Source: JBCBSZ01 sp039818945 (GTDB lineage: Bacteria; Actinomycetota; Acidimicrobiia; Acidimicrobiales; Poriferisodalaceae). From it: a stretch of DNA of 64,000 nucleotides. Made by a program: the position numbers and the translations under genes. This document shows, one piece after another, positions 8,592-16,134 of this stretch (position 1 is its first letter; every line of letters begins with the position of its first letter). Where the stretch lies: NCBI GenBank assembly GCA_039818945.1, contig JBCBSZ010000020.1:5823-69822 (forward strand), read 5' to 3'. A model generated the notes under the pieces. It saw only the letters and a list, made by a program, of their open reading frames with translations, was not told where the DNA came from and did not search any database.

Positions 8592-9551
8592 TCAGAGCAC
8601 GGCGTCGAGGCGGTGGCGCATGGTGCGCAGCCGCTCGCGCACGTCGTCGTCTGCCTCGACCTCGACCTCGAACTGGACGGCGAGGATCGCGATCATCGAC
8701 GACAACCAGTCGAGCGAGTCGGTGCGCAGGACGAGCTCGGCTCGGCCGTCCGACGAGACGACCTCCGCCCCGAGCCACTGCGCGGCGTGCTCGACCTCGT
8801 CCTCGGCACCGACGACCGTCACGGTCGCCATGAAGGGCATCGGCGTCCGCCGCAGCCCCTCCTCGACGTAGCGGGCGGCGTCGCCGTGCGGCAGCTCGCG
8901 CGGCGCGAAGCGACCACCGGCGAGTCGGGGTTCGTCGAGCCGATCGACGCGGAAGGTGCGCCAGTCGTCGCACCGGACGTCCCACGCCACGAGGTACCAG
9001 CGGTGGCCGAGCGAGACGAGCTGGTGCGGCTCGACCCGGCGGCTGGACTCCTCGCCGTCGCGCCGCCGGTACTCGAAGCGGACCTCCTCGTGGTCGCGGC
9101 AGGCCTGTGCGAGGACGGCGAGCACGTCGGCCGACACCTCGTCGACCCGGTTCTGCCAGGACTGCACGACGACGGTGCCGTGGATCGACGCAACTCGCCG
9201 GCGGAGCCGGTCCGGGAGGAGCTGCTGGATCTTCGCCAACGCCCGCACCGACACCTCCTCGATGCCCTCGACGGAGGCCCGGGCCGCGGTGCGGAGCCCG
9301 ACGGCGATGGCGACCGCCTCGTCGTCGTCGAGCAGCAGCGGGGGCAGGTGCGACCCGGCGGCGAGGCGGTAGCCGCCGTCGACCCCCGGCACGGCATCGA
9401 CCGGGTAGCCGAGGTCGCGCAGGCGCTCGATGTCGCGCCGCAGCGTCCGCTCGCTCACCTCGAGGCGCGACGCCAGCTCGGGGCCGGGCCAGAAGCGATG
9501 GGTCTGCAACAGCGACAGGAGCTCGAGGATCCGTCCGGTCGGTCCCGCCAC
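8592..9551 (-). CDS. YafY/DeoR-like HTH regulator with WYL domain
   Basis: A 319-residue transcription factor. Residues about 1-60 form a winged helix-turn-helix (LASRLEVSERTLRRDIERLRDLGYPV), and the central region carries the WYL motif in LGHRWYLVAWD. A C-terminal extension follows. WYL domains sense ligands, sometimes nucleic acid or nucleotides. GTG at 9551 is preferred to a GTG at 9593: the longer version would place the perfect inverted repeat 9572-9592 inside the coding sequence. With GTG 9551 the repeat lies between this gene and the divergent ABC exporter, the usual place for an operator. I infer that it controls both itself and that exporter. Confidence 0.87.
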   Translation of the reverse strand: MAGPTGRILELLSLLQTHRFWPGPELASRLEVSERTLRRDIERLRDLGYPVDAVPGVDGGYRLAAGSHLPPLLLDDDEAVAIAVGLRTAARASVEGIEEVSVRALAKIQQLLPDRLRRRVASIHGTVVVQSWQNRVDEVSADVLAVLAQACRDHEEVRFEYRRRDGEESSRRVEPHQLVSLGHRWYLVAWDVRCDDWRTFRVDRLDEPRLAGGRFAPRELPHGDAARYVEEGLRRTPMPFMATVTVVGAEDEVEHAAQWLGAEVVSSDGRAELVLRTDSLDWLSSMIAILAVQFEVEVEADDDVRERLRTMRHRLDAVL

Positions 9552-9571
9552 CGCTCCATCATGCCTCGGAT

Positions 9572-9592
9572 TGCGGACAGGATCTGTCCGCA
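9572..9592. promoter_or_regulatory. Perfect 9-bp inverted repeat, likely operator of the WYL regulator
   Basis: TGCGGACAG (9572-9580) and CTGTCCGCA (9584-9592) are exact reverse complements separated by GAT. The site sits in the 62-bp divergent gap between the WYL gene and the ABC ATPase, just upstream of TAGGGT at 9601. A dimeric HTH protein bound here would cover the -35 region of the exporter promoter. Confidence 0.65.
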
Positions 9593-9600
9593 TGACCGCC

Positions 9601-9606
9601 TAGGGT
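9601..9606 (+). promoter_or_regulatory. Putative -10 element (TAGGGT) for the ABC exporter
   Basis: TAGGGT ends 7 bp before the ATG at 9614 and starts 8 bp after the inverted repeat. This predicts a leaderless mRNA whose promoter would be blocked or activated at the operator. Confidence 0.42.
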
Positions 9607-9613
9607 CTCCGCC

Positions 9614-10606
9614 ATGAGCCACGCCATCCTCGCCGAGGGCCTGGTCAAGCACTTCGGCGACGTCCACGCACTCGACGGCCTCGACCTGGCCGCACCGACC
9701 GGCACCGTGCTCGGACTGCTCGGCCCCAACGGGGCGGGCAAGACGACCGCGGTGTCGATCCTCACCACCCTGCTCGAACCGGACGCGGGAGAGGCCACCA
9801 TCGCCGGCGTCGACCTGCGCTCCGACCCGGCCGGGGTGCGGGCGAAGATCGGGCTGTCGGGCCAGTACGCCGCCGTCGACGAGATCCTCACCGGGTTCGA
9901 GAACCTCGACATGATCGGTCGCCTCTACCGGCTCGGCCGTCCGGCCGCCCAGCAGCGGGCCCGGGAGCTGCTCGACCAGTTCGACCTGGCCGATGCCGGC
10001 GATCGGCCGGTCAAGACCTACTCGGGTGGCATGCGGCGCCGGCTCGATCTCGCCGGCGCCCTGGTCGCCGCGCCGCCCGTGCTCTTCCTCGACGAGCCCA
10101 CCACCGGCCTCGACCCCCGCAGCCGGATCGACCTGTGGGCCGTCATCCGCGGCCTCGTCACACAGGGCACGACGCTGCTGCTCACCACGCAGTACCTCGA
10201 GGAAGCCGACCAGCTCGCCGACGACATCGTGGTCATCGACCACGGCCAGGCGATCGCCCGGGGCACGGCCGACGAGCTCAAGGCGCAGGTGGGCGGCGAG
10301 CGCATCGAGCTGACCGTCGCCCCCGGCGAGGTCCCCGCAGCGCACGAGCTGCTGGCGAGGTTCAGCGACGGCGAGGTCGAGGTGGAGCCCGGCACCCGCC
10401 GACTCGTCGCTCCGGCCCGCGGCGGCGTGAACGTCCTGCGCGACGTGCTCACCGCACTCGACGAGGCCGGCATCGCGCCCGACGACATAGGACTGCGGCG
10501 ACCGACCCTCGACGACGTGTTCCTCACCCTCACCGGCCACCGGTCGGACGTCGAGGCGTCCGACGACGACCGACCGACCCAGACCGACCAGGAGGTGCGG
10601 GCATGA
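9614..10606 (+). CDS. ABC transporter ATP-binding protein, DrrA (drug-efflux) type
   Basis: A 330-residue ATPase of a two-gene efflux system. It has Walker A GPNGAGKTT, the signature YSGGMRRRLDLA, and Walker B LFLDEPTTGLD followed by the H-loop region. The C-terminal about 90 residues are the extra domain typical of the DrrA/daunorubicin-resistance family (GAPDDIGLRRPTLDDVF type ending). The stop overlaps the permease start by 4 bp (ATGA), so the pair is cotranslated. The exported compound is unknown. The divergent WYL gene and operator suggest inducible export. Confidence 0.9.
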   Translation: MSHAILAEGLVKHFGDVHALDGLDLAAPTGTVLGLLGPNGAGKTTAVSILTTLLEPDAGEATIAGVDLRSDPAGVRAKIGLSGQYAAVDEILTGFENLDMIGRLYRLGRPAAQQRARELLDQFDLADAGDRPVKTYSGGMRRRLDLAGALVAAPPVLFLDEPTTGLDPRSRIDLWAVIRGLVTQGTTLLLTTQYLEEADQLADDIVVIDHGQAIARGTADELKAQVGGERIELTVAPGEVPAAHELLARFSDGEVEVEPGTRRLVAPARGGVNVLRDVLTALDEAGIAPDDIGLRRPTLDDVFLTLTGHRSDVEASDDDRPTQTDQEVRA

Positions 10607-11403
10607 CCGCCGTCCGATGGGCGATGTCCGACATGGCCGTCGTCGCCAAGCGCAACGTCATCAAGATCGGCCGGGTGCCCGAGGTGCTCGTCTTCGTGCT
10701 CCTGTCGCCGATCATGTTCGTCCTGCTCTTCGCCTACGTGTTCGGCAACTCGATCGAGATCGAGGGCGGCAGCTACCGGGAGTTCCTGATCGCGGGGATC
10801 TTCGCCCAGACGGTGCTCTTCGGGGCGACCTTCACCGGTGCGGGCATCGCCGAGGACATGCAGAAGGGGATCATCGACCGGTTCCGGGTCCTGCCGATGT
10901 CGCGGGGCGCGGTGTTGGCGGGTCGCACGGCGAGCGACGTGATCTACAACGTCCTGTCGCTCCTCGTGATGGGCCTCACCGGCCTGATCGTCGGTTGGCG
11001 GATCCGGGGGTCGTTGCTCGACGCGATCCTCGCCGTGCTCCTGCTGTTGCTGTTCGCCTACGCGTTCTCGTGGGTGATGGCCCTCGTGGGGCTGATCGTG
11101 CCGTCGCCGGAGGTCGTGAACAACGCGTCGTTCCTGGTGATCTTCCCGCTCACGTTCGTCGCCAACACCTTCGTGCCGTCCGACGACCTCCCCGGGCCGC
11201 TGCGCACGTTCGCCGAGTGGAACCCGGTCTCGGCGGTCACGCAGGCGACCCGCGACCTGTTCGGCAACATCCCGGAGGGAACGCCGGAGCCGACCGCCTG
11301 GCCGCTGGAGAACCCGGTGATCTACACGCTCGGCTGGGTCGTGCTGCTCGTCGCCGTGTTCGCTCCCCTGGCCATCGCCCGGTTCCGGAGCGCCTCGAGC
11401 TGA
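10603..11403 (+). CDS. ABC-2 type transporter permease, DrrB type
   Basis: A 266-residue integral membrane subunit of the exporter. It shows the ABC-2 pattern: an N-terminal cytoplasmic segment, a first membrane helix (VLVFVLLSPIMFVLLFAYVFG), the coupling region EDMQKGIIDRFRVLPMSRGA, and further hydrophobic helices. The family motif NPVSAVTQATRDLF lies near the C-terminus. ATG 10603 overlaps the ATPase stop. Longer open frames upstream are shadows of the ATPase gene. Confidence 0.9.
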   Translation: MTAVRWAMSDMAVVAKRNVIKIGRVPEVLVFVLLSPIMFVLLFAYVFGNSIEIEGGSYREFLIAGIFAQTVLFGATFTGAGIAEDMQKGIIDRFRVLPMSRGAVLAGRTASDVIYNVLSLLVMGLTGLIVGWRIRGSLLDAILAVLLLLLFAYAFSWVMALVGLIVPSPEVVNNASFLVIFPLTFVANTFVPSDDLPGPLRTFAEWNPVSAVTQATRDLFGNIPEGTPEPTAWPLENPVIYTLGWVVLLVAVFAPLAIARFRSASS

Positions 11404-11404
11404 G

Positions 11405-11410
11405 TAGCGT
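11405..11410 (+). promoter_or_regulatory. Putative -10 element (TAGCGT) for the oxygenase gene
   Basis: TAGCGT lies 7 bp before the GTG at 11418 and only a few bases after the permease stop. If active, the oxygenase has a leaderless transcript separate from the exporter. Confidence 0.35.
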
Positions 11411-11417
11411 CGGGGGC

Positions 11418-12482
11418 GTGACCGCCACGGGCTTCGACACGATCCCGGTGCTGGGCCTCGGCCCGCTCGACGGCTCGCCCGACGAGCGGGCCGGAGCCGC
11501 CGACCAGCTCACCCGGATCCTCCACGAGGTGGGCTTCGTGCTGGTCGTCGACCACGGCGTCGAGTCGGCCGTCGTCGACGACGTCTTCGACCTGATGCAC
11601 CGCTTCTTCTCGCTCGCGCCGGAGGAGAAGGCGCTGATCGACAAGCGCCGTTCCCGCCACTTCCGCGGCTGGGAGCCGGTCGGGACGGAGTTCACGAACA
11701 ACCGGCCCGACCTGCGCGAGCAGATCGACCTGTGGTCGGAGTGGCCGGCCCACCCCATCGACGTCGAGCCAACCTGGTTGCGCCTGCTGGGCCCGAACCA
11801 GTGGATGCCCGAGGACGTGTTGCCGGGCCACCGGGCCATCTGCCAGCGGTGGTTCTGCGAGCTGGGCGGGCTGGCCCGCCGACTGCTCGGTGCCCTCTCC
11901 CTCGGCCTGCGCCTCGACGTCGACGAGCTCGATCGTCGCTTCGGAGCGCAGCCGATGTCGCTCACCAAGCTGATCCACTACCCGCCGACGCCGGCGGGTG
12001 GCGCGGGAGTCAACGCCCACCACGACGCCGGCTTCCTGACCGTCCTCGCCCCGGGGCCCACGCCGGGCCTGCAGGTCGAGAACCCCGACGGCGACTGGAT
12101 CGACGTGCCCGCCGTGCCGGGCTCGTTCGTCATCAACGTCGGCGAGGTCCTCCAGTCGATGACCGGCAACTACCTGGTCGCCACGCCGCACCGCGTGATC
12201 TCACCGGACGAGCGCTACTCGGCCGGCTACTTCCACGGCGCCTCGCTCGACACCGACCTCTCGCCGCTGACGCTCGACCCCGGCTTCACCGCCGCGGTCG
12301 CGGCGAGCCCGCGCCACTCGTCCGCCGGGTTCATGGCCCGGAAGCACGAGACCGAGGCCGGCGTGGGCGACATGGCCAGCCAGCACCGTCCGGCCACCTA
12401 CGGCGAGCAGCTGTGGAACTACTTCGAGCGCAGCTACCCCGACCAGGTCGCCGCGCACTACGGCGCCGCCGGCTCCGGCTGA
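11418..12482 (+). CDS. 2-oxoglutarate/Fe(II)-dependent oxygenase, isopenicillin-N-synthase-like
   Basis: A 354-residue non-heme iron oxygenase. The N-terminal DIOX_N-like part (IPVLGLGPLDG, then VGFVLVVDHGV) precedes the double-stranded beta-helix. The iron facial triad is His201-x-Asp203 (in NAHHDAGFLTVL) with distal His258 (ATPHRV). The 2-oxoglutarate-binding RxS is Arg266-Tyr-Ser268. It starts 14 bp after the permease stop with its own TAGCGT 7 bp before the GTG (11405-11410), so it may be part of the exporter operon or transcribed separately. Its 3' end overlaps the convergent MMPL tail by 25 bp. Substrate unknown; the neighbouring exporter could handle its product, but that is a guess. 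Confidence 0.88.
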   Translation: MTATGFDTIPVLGLGPLDGSPDERAGAADQLTRILHEVGFVLVVDHGVESAVVDDVFDLMHRFFSLAPEEKALIDKRRSRHFRGWEPVGTEFTNNRPDLREQIDLWSEWPAHPIDVEPTWLRLLGPNQWMPEDVLPGHRAICQRWFCELGGLARRLLGALSLGLRLDVDELDRRFGAQPMSLTKLIHYPPTPAGGAGVNAHHDAGFLTVLAPGPTPGLQVENPDGDWIDVPAVPGSFVINVGEVLQSMTGNYLVATPHRVISPDERYSAGYFHGASLDTDLSPLTLDPGFTAAVAASPRHSSAGFMARKHETEAGVGDMASQHRPATYGEQLWNYFERSYPDQVAAHYGAAGSG

Positions 12483-12640
12483 CGGAGGAAGCTCGCCGCG
12501 GCCGGCAGCACGCAGACGGTCGCCAGCCAGCTCACCGCGAGGATCGTCGACAGGAGCACGCCGACGACCACGTAGGGAACGAGCGACGACAGCAGCAGCG
12601 GCGTGAAGCCGACCGCCACGATGATGGCGTTGCGGGTCAC
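12458..12640 (-). CDS. C-terminal membrane hairpin of the MMPL exporter, in a different frame
   Basis: A 60-codon frame beginning GTG ACC CGC with two hydrophobic helices (NAIIVAVGFTPLLLSS, then VVVGVLLSTILAVSWLATVCVL) and a short tail. This is what should follow ERFFGEPGRE in an MMPL/RND protein, where the last two membrane helices come after the GIGVDFAIH repeat. The GTG overlaps the stop of the upstream frame as GTGA. Either the two parts are separately translated by coupling, or one base is missing at about 12640: adding one G gives a smooth GREVTRN junction. No classic slippery heptamer is visible. It overlaps the convergent oxygenase gene by 25 bp. Confidence 0.7.
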   Translation of the reverse strand: MTRNAIIVAVGFTPLLLSSLVPYVVVGVLLSTILAVSWLATVCVLPAAASFLRQPEPAAP

Positions 12641-14682
12641 TCTCGGCCCGGCTCGCCGAAGAACCGCTCCACGGCGGCACCGACGTCGCCGGTCTCCTCC
12701 AGCGACGCGCGGAAGCGCACGACGAAGTGGATGGCGAAGTCGACGCCGATCCCGAGCACGAGGGTGGAGAGGACGGCGATCGGCATGTCGTAGTCCTTGC
12801 CGACGATCCCGATCACGCCGTACACGGCGATGACCGTCCACAGCACGGGCACCATCGCCAGTGCCGCCCACCGGACCGAGCGGAACAGCGCCACGAGCAG
12901 GAGCGAGATGACGACGAGCGTGCTCAGGAAGGCGCGGAGCATGCCCTCGACCATCTCGTCCTGCCAGACGAGGTTGAGGTAGGCCTCACCGCCCCACGAG
13001 GCCGTGACGCCGTCGGGCAGCGGCATCACGTCGAGCTGGTCGTCGGTCGCGTCGACCACCGCCCGCATCGCCTGGTTGTCGCCGTCGGAGAGCAGCAGCC
13101 GCAGGTTCGCCGCGGCGAGGTCGTCCGAGATCAGCGTCGCGGCCAGCGGGGACGCCGCACGCTGCGCGCCGAGCAGCTCGACCCCGGCCGGCCCGTCCAC
13201 GTCGCCCAGGAGATCGGGGTAGGTGGCGGCGTGGCCGACGATGCCGGTCCCGGCCCAGGTCGCCTCCAGGTCGCGCACCGCCTCGATGGTCGAGGCCTCG
13301 GTGAGCGCAGCCGGATCGTCGGCCTCGAGGACGAGGCTGGCGCCGAAGGTGCCGGGCAGCACGTCGTTGAGGGCCTCGGAGTCGTCGCGGACCTGCTCGC
13401 CGGACCGGAACCAACGCACCGGGTTGTCGTTGATCTCGATCCCGGCCAGTCCGGGGGCGAGCACGACGACGACGATCGCGAAGCCGAGCAGCACAGGAGT
13501 CCGCCGCCGCCGTACGACCTCGCCCAGTCCGTGCACCGCCCGCACCAGGGCACCGCCGTCGTCGGCCGTGCTGACGGCGGGCCCGCCGAGCACGAGGAAG
13601 GCGGGCAGGACGACGAGCGTCCACAGCCACGCGATCGCCATCCCGATCGCCACGAAGATGCCGAACACCCGGACCGGTGGGATCGGCGCCAGCGCCAGCG
13701 AGGCGAACGCCACCATCGTCGTGAGCGTGGTCGTCGACAGCGGGCCGAGCAGCTCGTCGTAGACCCGGAGCAGGGTCGTTCGGCGCTCCTCGTCCGGACG
13801 CGACCGGTCGTGGAACTCGCTGATGACGTGGACGCTGTCGAGGATCGCCGTCGGCATCAGGAAGATCGGGATCATCGACGCCATGATGTGGACGGTGTTG
13901 CCGGTGCCGATGAGGAGGCCCATCGTCCAGGTGACCGTGCCGAGGGCGACGAGCATGGCCGGCCCGACGACGGCAAGACGTCGGAAGAACAGCAGCATCA
14001 TGAGGAAGAGGACGAGGCCGGCGAGCGGGGCGTAGATCGCCATCTGCACGAACATCTGCTGCCCGAACGCCTCCTCGGCCAGCGGTAGACCGGCGATGCT
14101 GATCTCTGCGCCGTCGAGCTCCGGGTGCGATTCGGCGAGCTCCCTGGCCTCGTCGGCCACGCCGGTGGCGTCGTCCTTGTCCTCGAGCGCCACGAAGATC
14201 GCCGCCGTCGAGCGGTCCTCCGACACCACGACGCCACCGAGGAGGGGGTCGCGGGCCAGACCATCGAGGAACGCTCCGGCGTCGCCGACCGGGCCGCCGC
14301 CGGTCGCCGTGGACACACTGACCACGGCGGGGCCGACGACGCCGTCGAGCGAGGCGACCTCGTCGTGCAGCTCGACCACCGCATCGAGCTCCGCTGCGGA
14401 GCCGACATCGCCGTCGGCGGGTGCGATCCCGACCACGATCGTCTCGTTCCCTGCGAACCGCTCCTCGATGTCGGCGTTGAGCACCCGCACGGGATGGTCG
14501 CCGGGCAGCATGTTCTCCGGGTCGGTGTCGACCTCGATCAGCACCATCGCGCCGGCCAGCGCGACGGTCAGCACCGCCGCTGCCGCCAGGACCTGTCGGG
14601 GCCGCTCGAGCCCCAGCTCGACCAGGCCGAGCAGGCGATGACGGCGTTCGATCGTCGCGTTCACGGACTCAGCATCGCCCAT
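12637..14682 (-). CDS. MMPL/RND-family membrane exporter, main part lacking its last two helices
   Basis: A 681-residue inner-membrane transporter of the MMPL type, with the internal repeat usual in RND proteins. First half: helix ERPRQVLAAAAVLTVALAG, an extracytoplasmic domain with TDPENMLPGDHPV, then helices around LVLFLMMLLFFRR. Second half: helix TPVLLGFAIVVVVLAPGLAG, a second external domain, then VLVVISLLLVALFRSVRW and GIGVDFAIHFVVRFRAS. Members export lipids or hydrophobic compounds by proton motive force. The frame stops right after ERFFGEPGRE, before the last helix pair, which continues in the -1 frame (12458-12640). ATG 14682 lies 8 bp from a long inverted repeat; GTG 14664 is an alternative start. 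No strong ribosome site is present. Confidence 0.82.
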   Translation of the reverse strand: MGDAESVNATIERRHRLLGLVELGLERPRQVLAAAAVLTVALAGAMVLIEVDTDPENMLPGDHPVRVLNADIEERFAGNETIVVGIAPADGDVGSAAELDAVVELHDEVASLDGVVGPAVVSVSTATGGGPVGDAGAFLDGLARDPLLGGVVVSEDRSTAAIFVALEDKDDATGVADEARELAESHPELDGAEISIAGLPLAEEAFGQQMFVQMAIYAPLAGLVLFLMMLLFFRRLAVVGPAMLVALGTVTWTMGLLIGTGNTVHIMASMIPIFLMPTAILDSVHVISEFHDRSRPDEERRTTLLRVYDELLGPLSTTTLTTMVAFASLALAPIPPVRVFGIFVAIGMAIAWLWTLVVLPAFLVLGGPAVSTADDGGALVRAVHGLGEVVRRRRTPVLLGFAIVVVVLAPGLAGIEINDNPVRWFRSGEQVRDDSEALNDVLPGTFGASLVLEADDPAALTEASTIEAVRDLEATWAGTGIVGHAATYPDLLGDVDGPAGVELLGAQRAASPLAATLISDDLAAANLRLLLSDGDNQAMRAVVDATDDQLDVMPLPDGVTASWGGEAYLNLVWQDEMVEGMLRAFLSTLVVISLLLVALFRSVRWAALAMVPVLWTVIAVYGVIGIVGKDYDMPIAVLSTLVLGIGVDFAIHFVVRFRASLEETGDVGAAVERFFGEPGRE

Positions 14683-14690
14683 CGGTCCGA

Positions 14691-14724
14691 CGGTGGGTAT
14701 CGGGCAGACACCCGATACCCACCG
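14691..14724. promoter_or_regulatory. Perfect 14-bp inverted repeat between the MMPL and globin-transducer genes
   Basis: CGGTGGGTATCGGG (14691-14704) and CCCGATACCCACCG (14711-14724) are exact reverse complements around CAGACA. The repeat starts 8 bp upstream of the MMPL ATG and 75 bp before the transducer ATG. As DNA it has the size and symmetry of a TetR-type operator. As RNA on the minus strand it would form a strong hairpin just before the MMPL start codon. No regulator gene lies beside it. Confidence 0.6.
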
Positions 14725-14799
14725 GAGTCTCCTCATGTCTTGCCGGGAGCTGTCGACCAGTGACGGAAGAAGCCAGCAACGCTCCGGGGGTCCCGAACC

Positions 14800-16122
14800 A
14801 TGGCCTTGTTCACCAAGCAGCAGCCGACCGACACGGCCACGACCGACGAAACGGTCGACGAGCGCCAGCCGAGGCCGCGGGCCACGGGCACGATCCAGAT
14901 CAGCGACCCCGGACATCGGGCCACCGCCGAGTACTGCGGCATCACGGAGGACCTGGTCGGCACGCTCGCCACCTGGGCCGATGTGCTCGAGGAAGCCTCG
15001 CCCGGCATCGCCCAGGCGTTCTACGACCACCTGCTCTCGTCCGACACCGCTCCGGTGCTGAAGGAGCACTCCAGCGTGGAGCGGCAGCGCCCGATCCTCG
15101 CGGCGTACGTGAACTCACTCTTCGGCGGCCGGATCGACGATGAGTTCATCGCCAGCCGGCTCCGGATCGGCAACACCCACGACCGTGTGGGTCTCTCCCC
15201 CACCCGGTACTTCGGGCAGTATCGACTGATCGTGGGCGGCATCGTCGACGCCGTCGTCGCCGCAGGTGCGACCGAGGACGAGGTCGTCGACGTCGCGGCA
15301 GCAGCCCAGACGATCTGCATGTTCGACGCCGCGCTCGCGACGGAGGCCTACGTCGAGGCCCGAGACGCCAAGCTGTCCGGGACGATCACCCAGATGCGCG
15401 CCTACGCCAACCAGCTCACCGAGTCGAGCAGCGGCCTCGCCGCCACGTCCGAGGAGACGCTCGCGTCGACCGAGGTGATGGCGACGCAGAGCACCGAGCT
15501 CGCAGAGGCCGCCGAGGAGCTCGCCGTGTCGGCCGCTGCGACCGCCGAGGCCGCTTCCGCGGGCATGGAGGTCATCAGCGCCGCCTCGACCGGTTCGCAG
15601 GAGGCCAGCCGCGCCCTGGGTGAGGTCACCGACGAGGTCGGCGTGCTCACCAACAACGCTGCCCGCATCGGTCAGATCATCGCCCTGATCCGCGACATCG
15701 CCGCCCAGACCAACCTGCTGGCCCTCAACGCCGCCATCGAGGCCGCCCGAGCCGGGGAGGCCGGCCGCGGCTTCGCCGTCGTCGCCGGTGAGGTGAAGGC
15801 GTTGGCGGAGAACACCGACGAGGCGCTCAGCGACGTCACGGCGCTCATCTCGAGCACCGAGTCGTCCGTCCAGAGCGTCGTCTCCGCCGTCGAGAAGACG
15901 AGCCGTCGGGTCACGACCTCGGCCGAGCACGCCGACTCCGCCGCCGAGACGTTCCGCGACATCCAGGCGAGCGTCAGCCGCACCAACGACGAGGTCACCA
16001 ACATGGCGGCCGCCTCCCAGGAGCTCGGCGCTGTCAGCCAGGAGCTGCGGGACGCTTCGAGCATGGTCGCCAACGAGGCCGAATCGATCAGCGGCATCGC
16101 CAAGGAGATCGCCGACACCTGA
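14800..16122 (+). CDS. Globin-coupled methyl-accepting-type transducer (HemAT-like), soluble
   Basis: A 440-residue protein. Residues about 35-180 are a protoglobin-type heme sensor: RLRIGNTHDRVGLSPTRYFG carries the probable proximal heme ligand His127 in the family's conserved context. Residues about 185-440 are a chemotaxis signalling coiled coil with the hairpin tip IAAQTNLLALNAAIEAARAG followed by GRGFAVVAGEVKALAE. There is no membrane segment, so it is a cytoplasmic O2 or redox/gas sensor. No CheA, CheW, CheR or CheB gene is in the window, and the C-terminus has no NWETF-like receptor tail. It is divergent from the MMPL gene and convergent with putA. ATG 14800 is the first start in frame. 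Confidence 0.88.
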   Translation: MALFTKQQPTDTATTDETVDERQPRPRATGTIQISDPGHRATAEYCGITEDLVGTLATWADVLEEASPGIAQAFYDHLLSSDTAPVLKEHSSVERQRPILAAYVNSLFGGRIDDEFIASRLRIGNTHDRVGLSPTRYFGQYRLIVGGIVDAVVAAGATEDEVVDVAAAAQTICMFDAALATEAYVEARDAKLSGTITQMRAYANQLTESSSGLAATSEETLASTEVMATQSTELAEAAEELAVSAAATAEAASAGMEVISAASTGSQEASRALGEVTDEVGVLTNNAARIGQIIALIRDIAAQTNLLALNAAIEAARAGEAGRGFAVVAGEVKALAENTDEALSDVTALISSTESSVQSVVSAVEKTSRRVTTSAEHADSAAETFRDIQASVSRTNDEVTNMAAASQELGAVSQELRDASSMVANEAESISGIAKEIADT

Positions 16123-16134
16123 TCCGGCCAGCCG

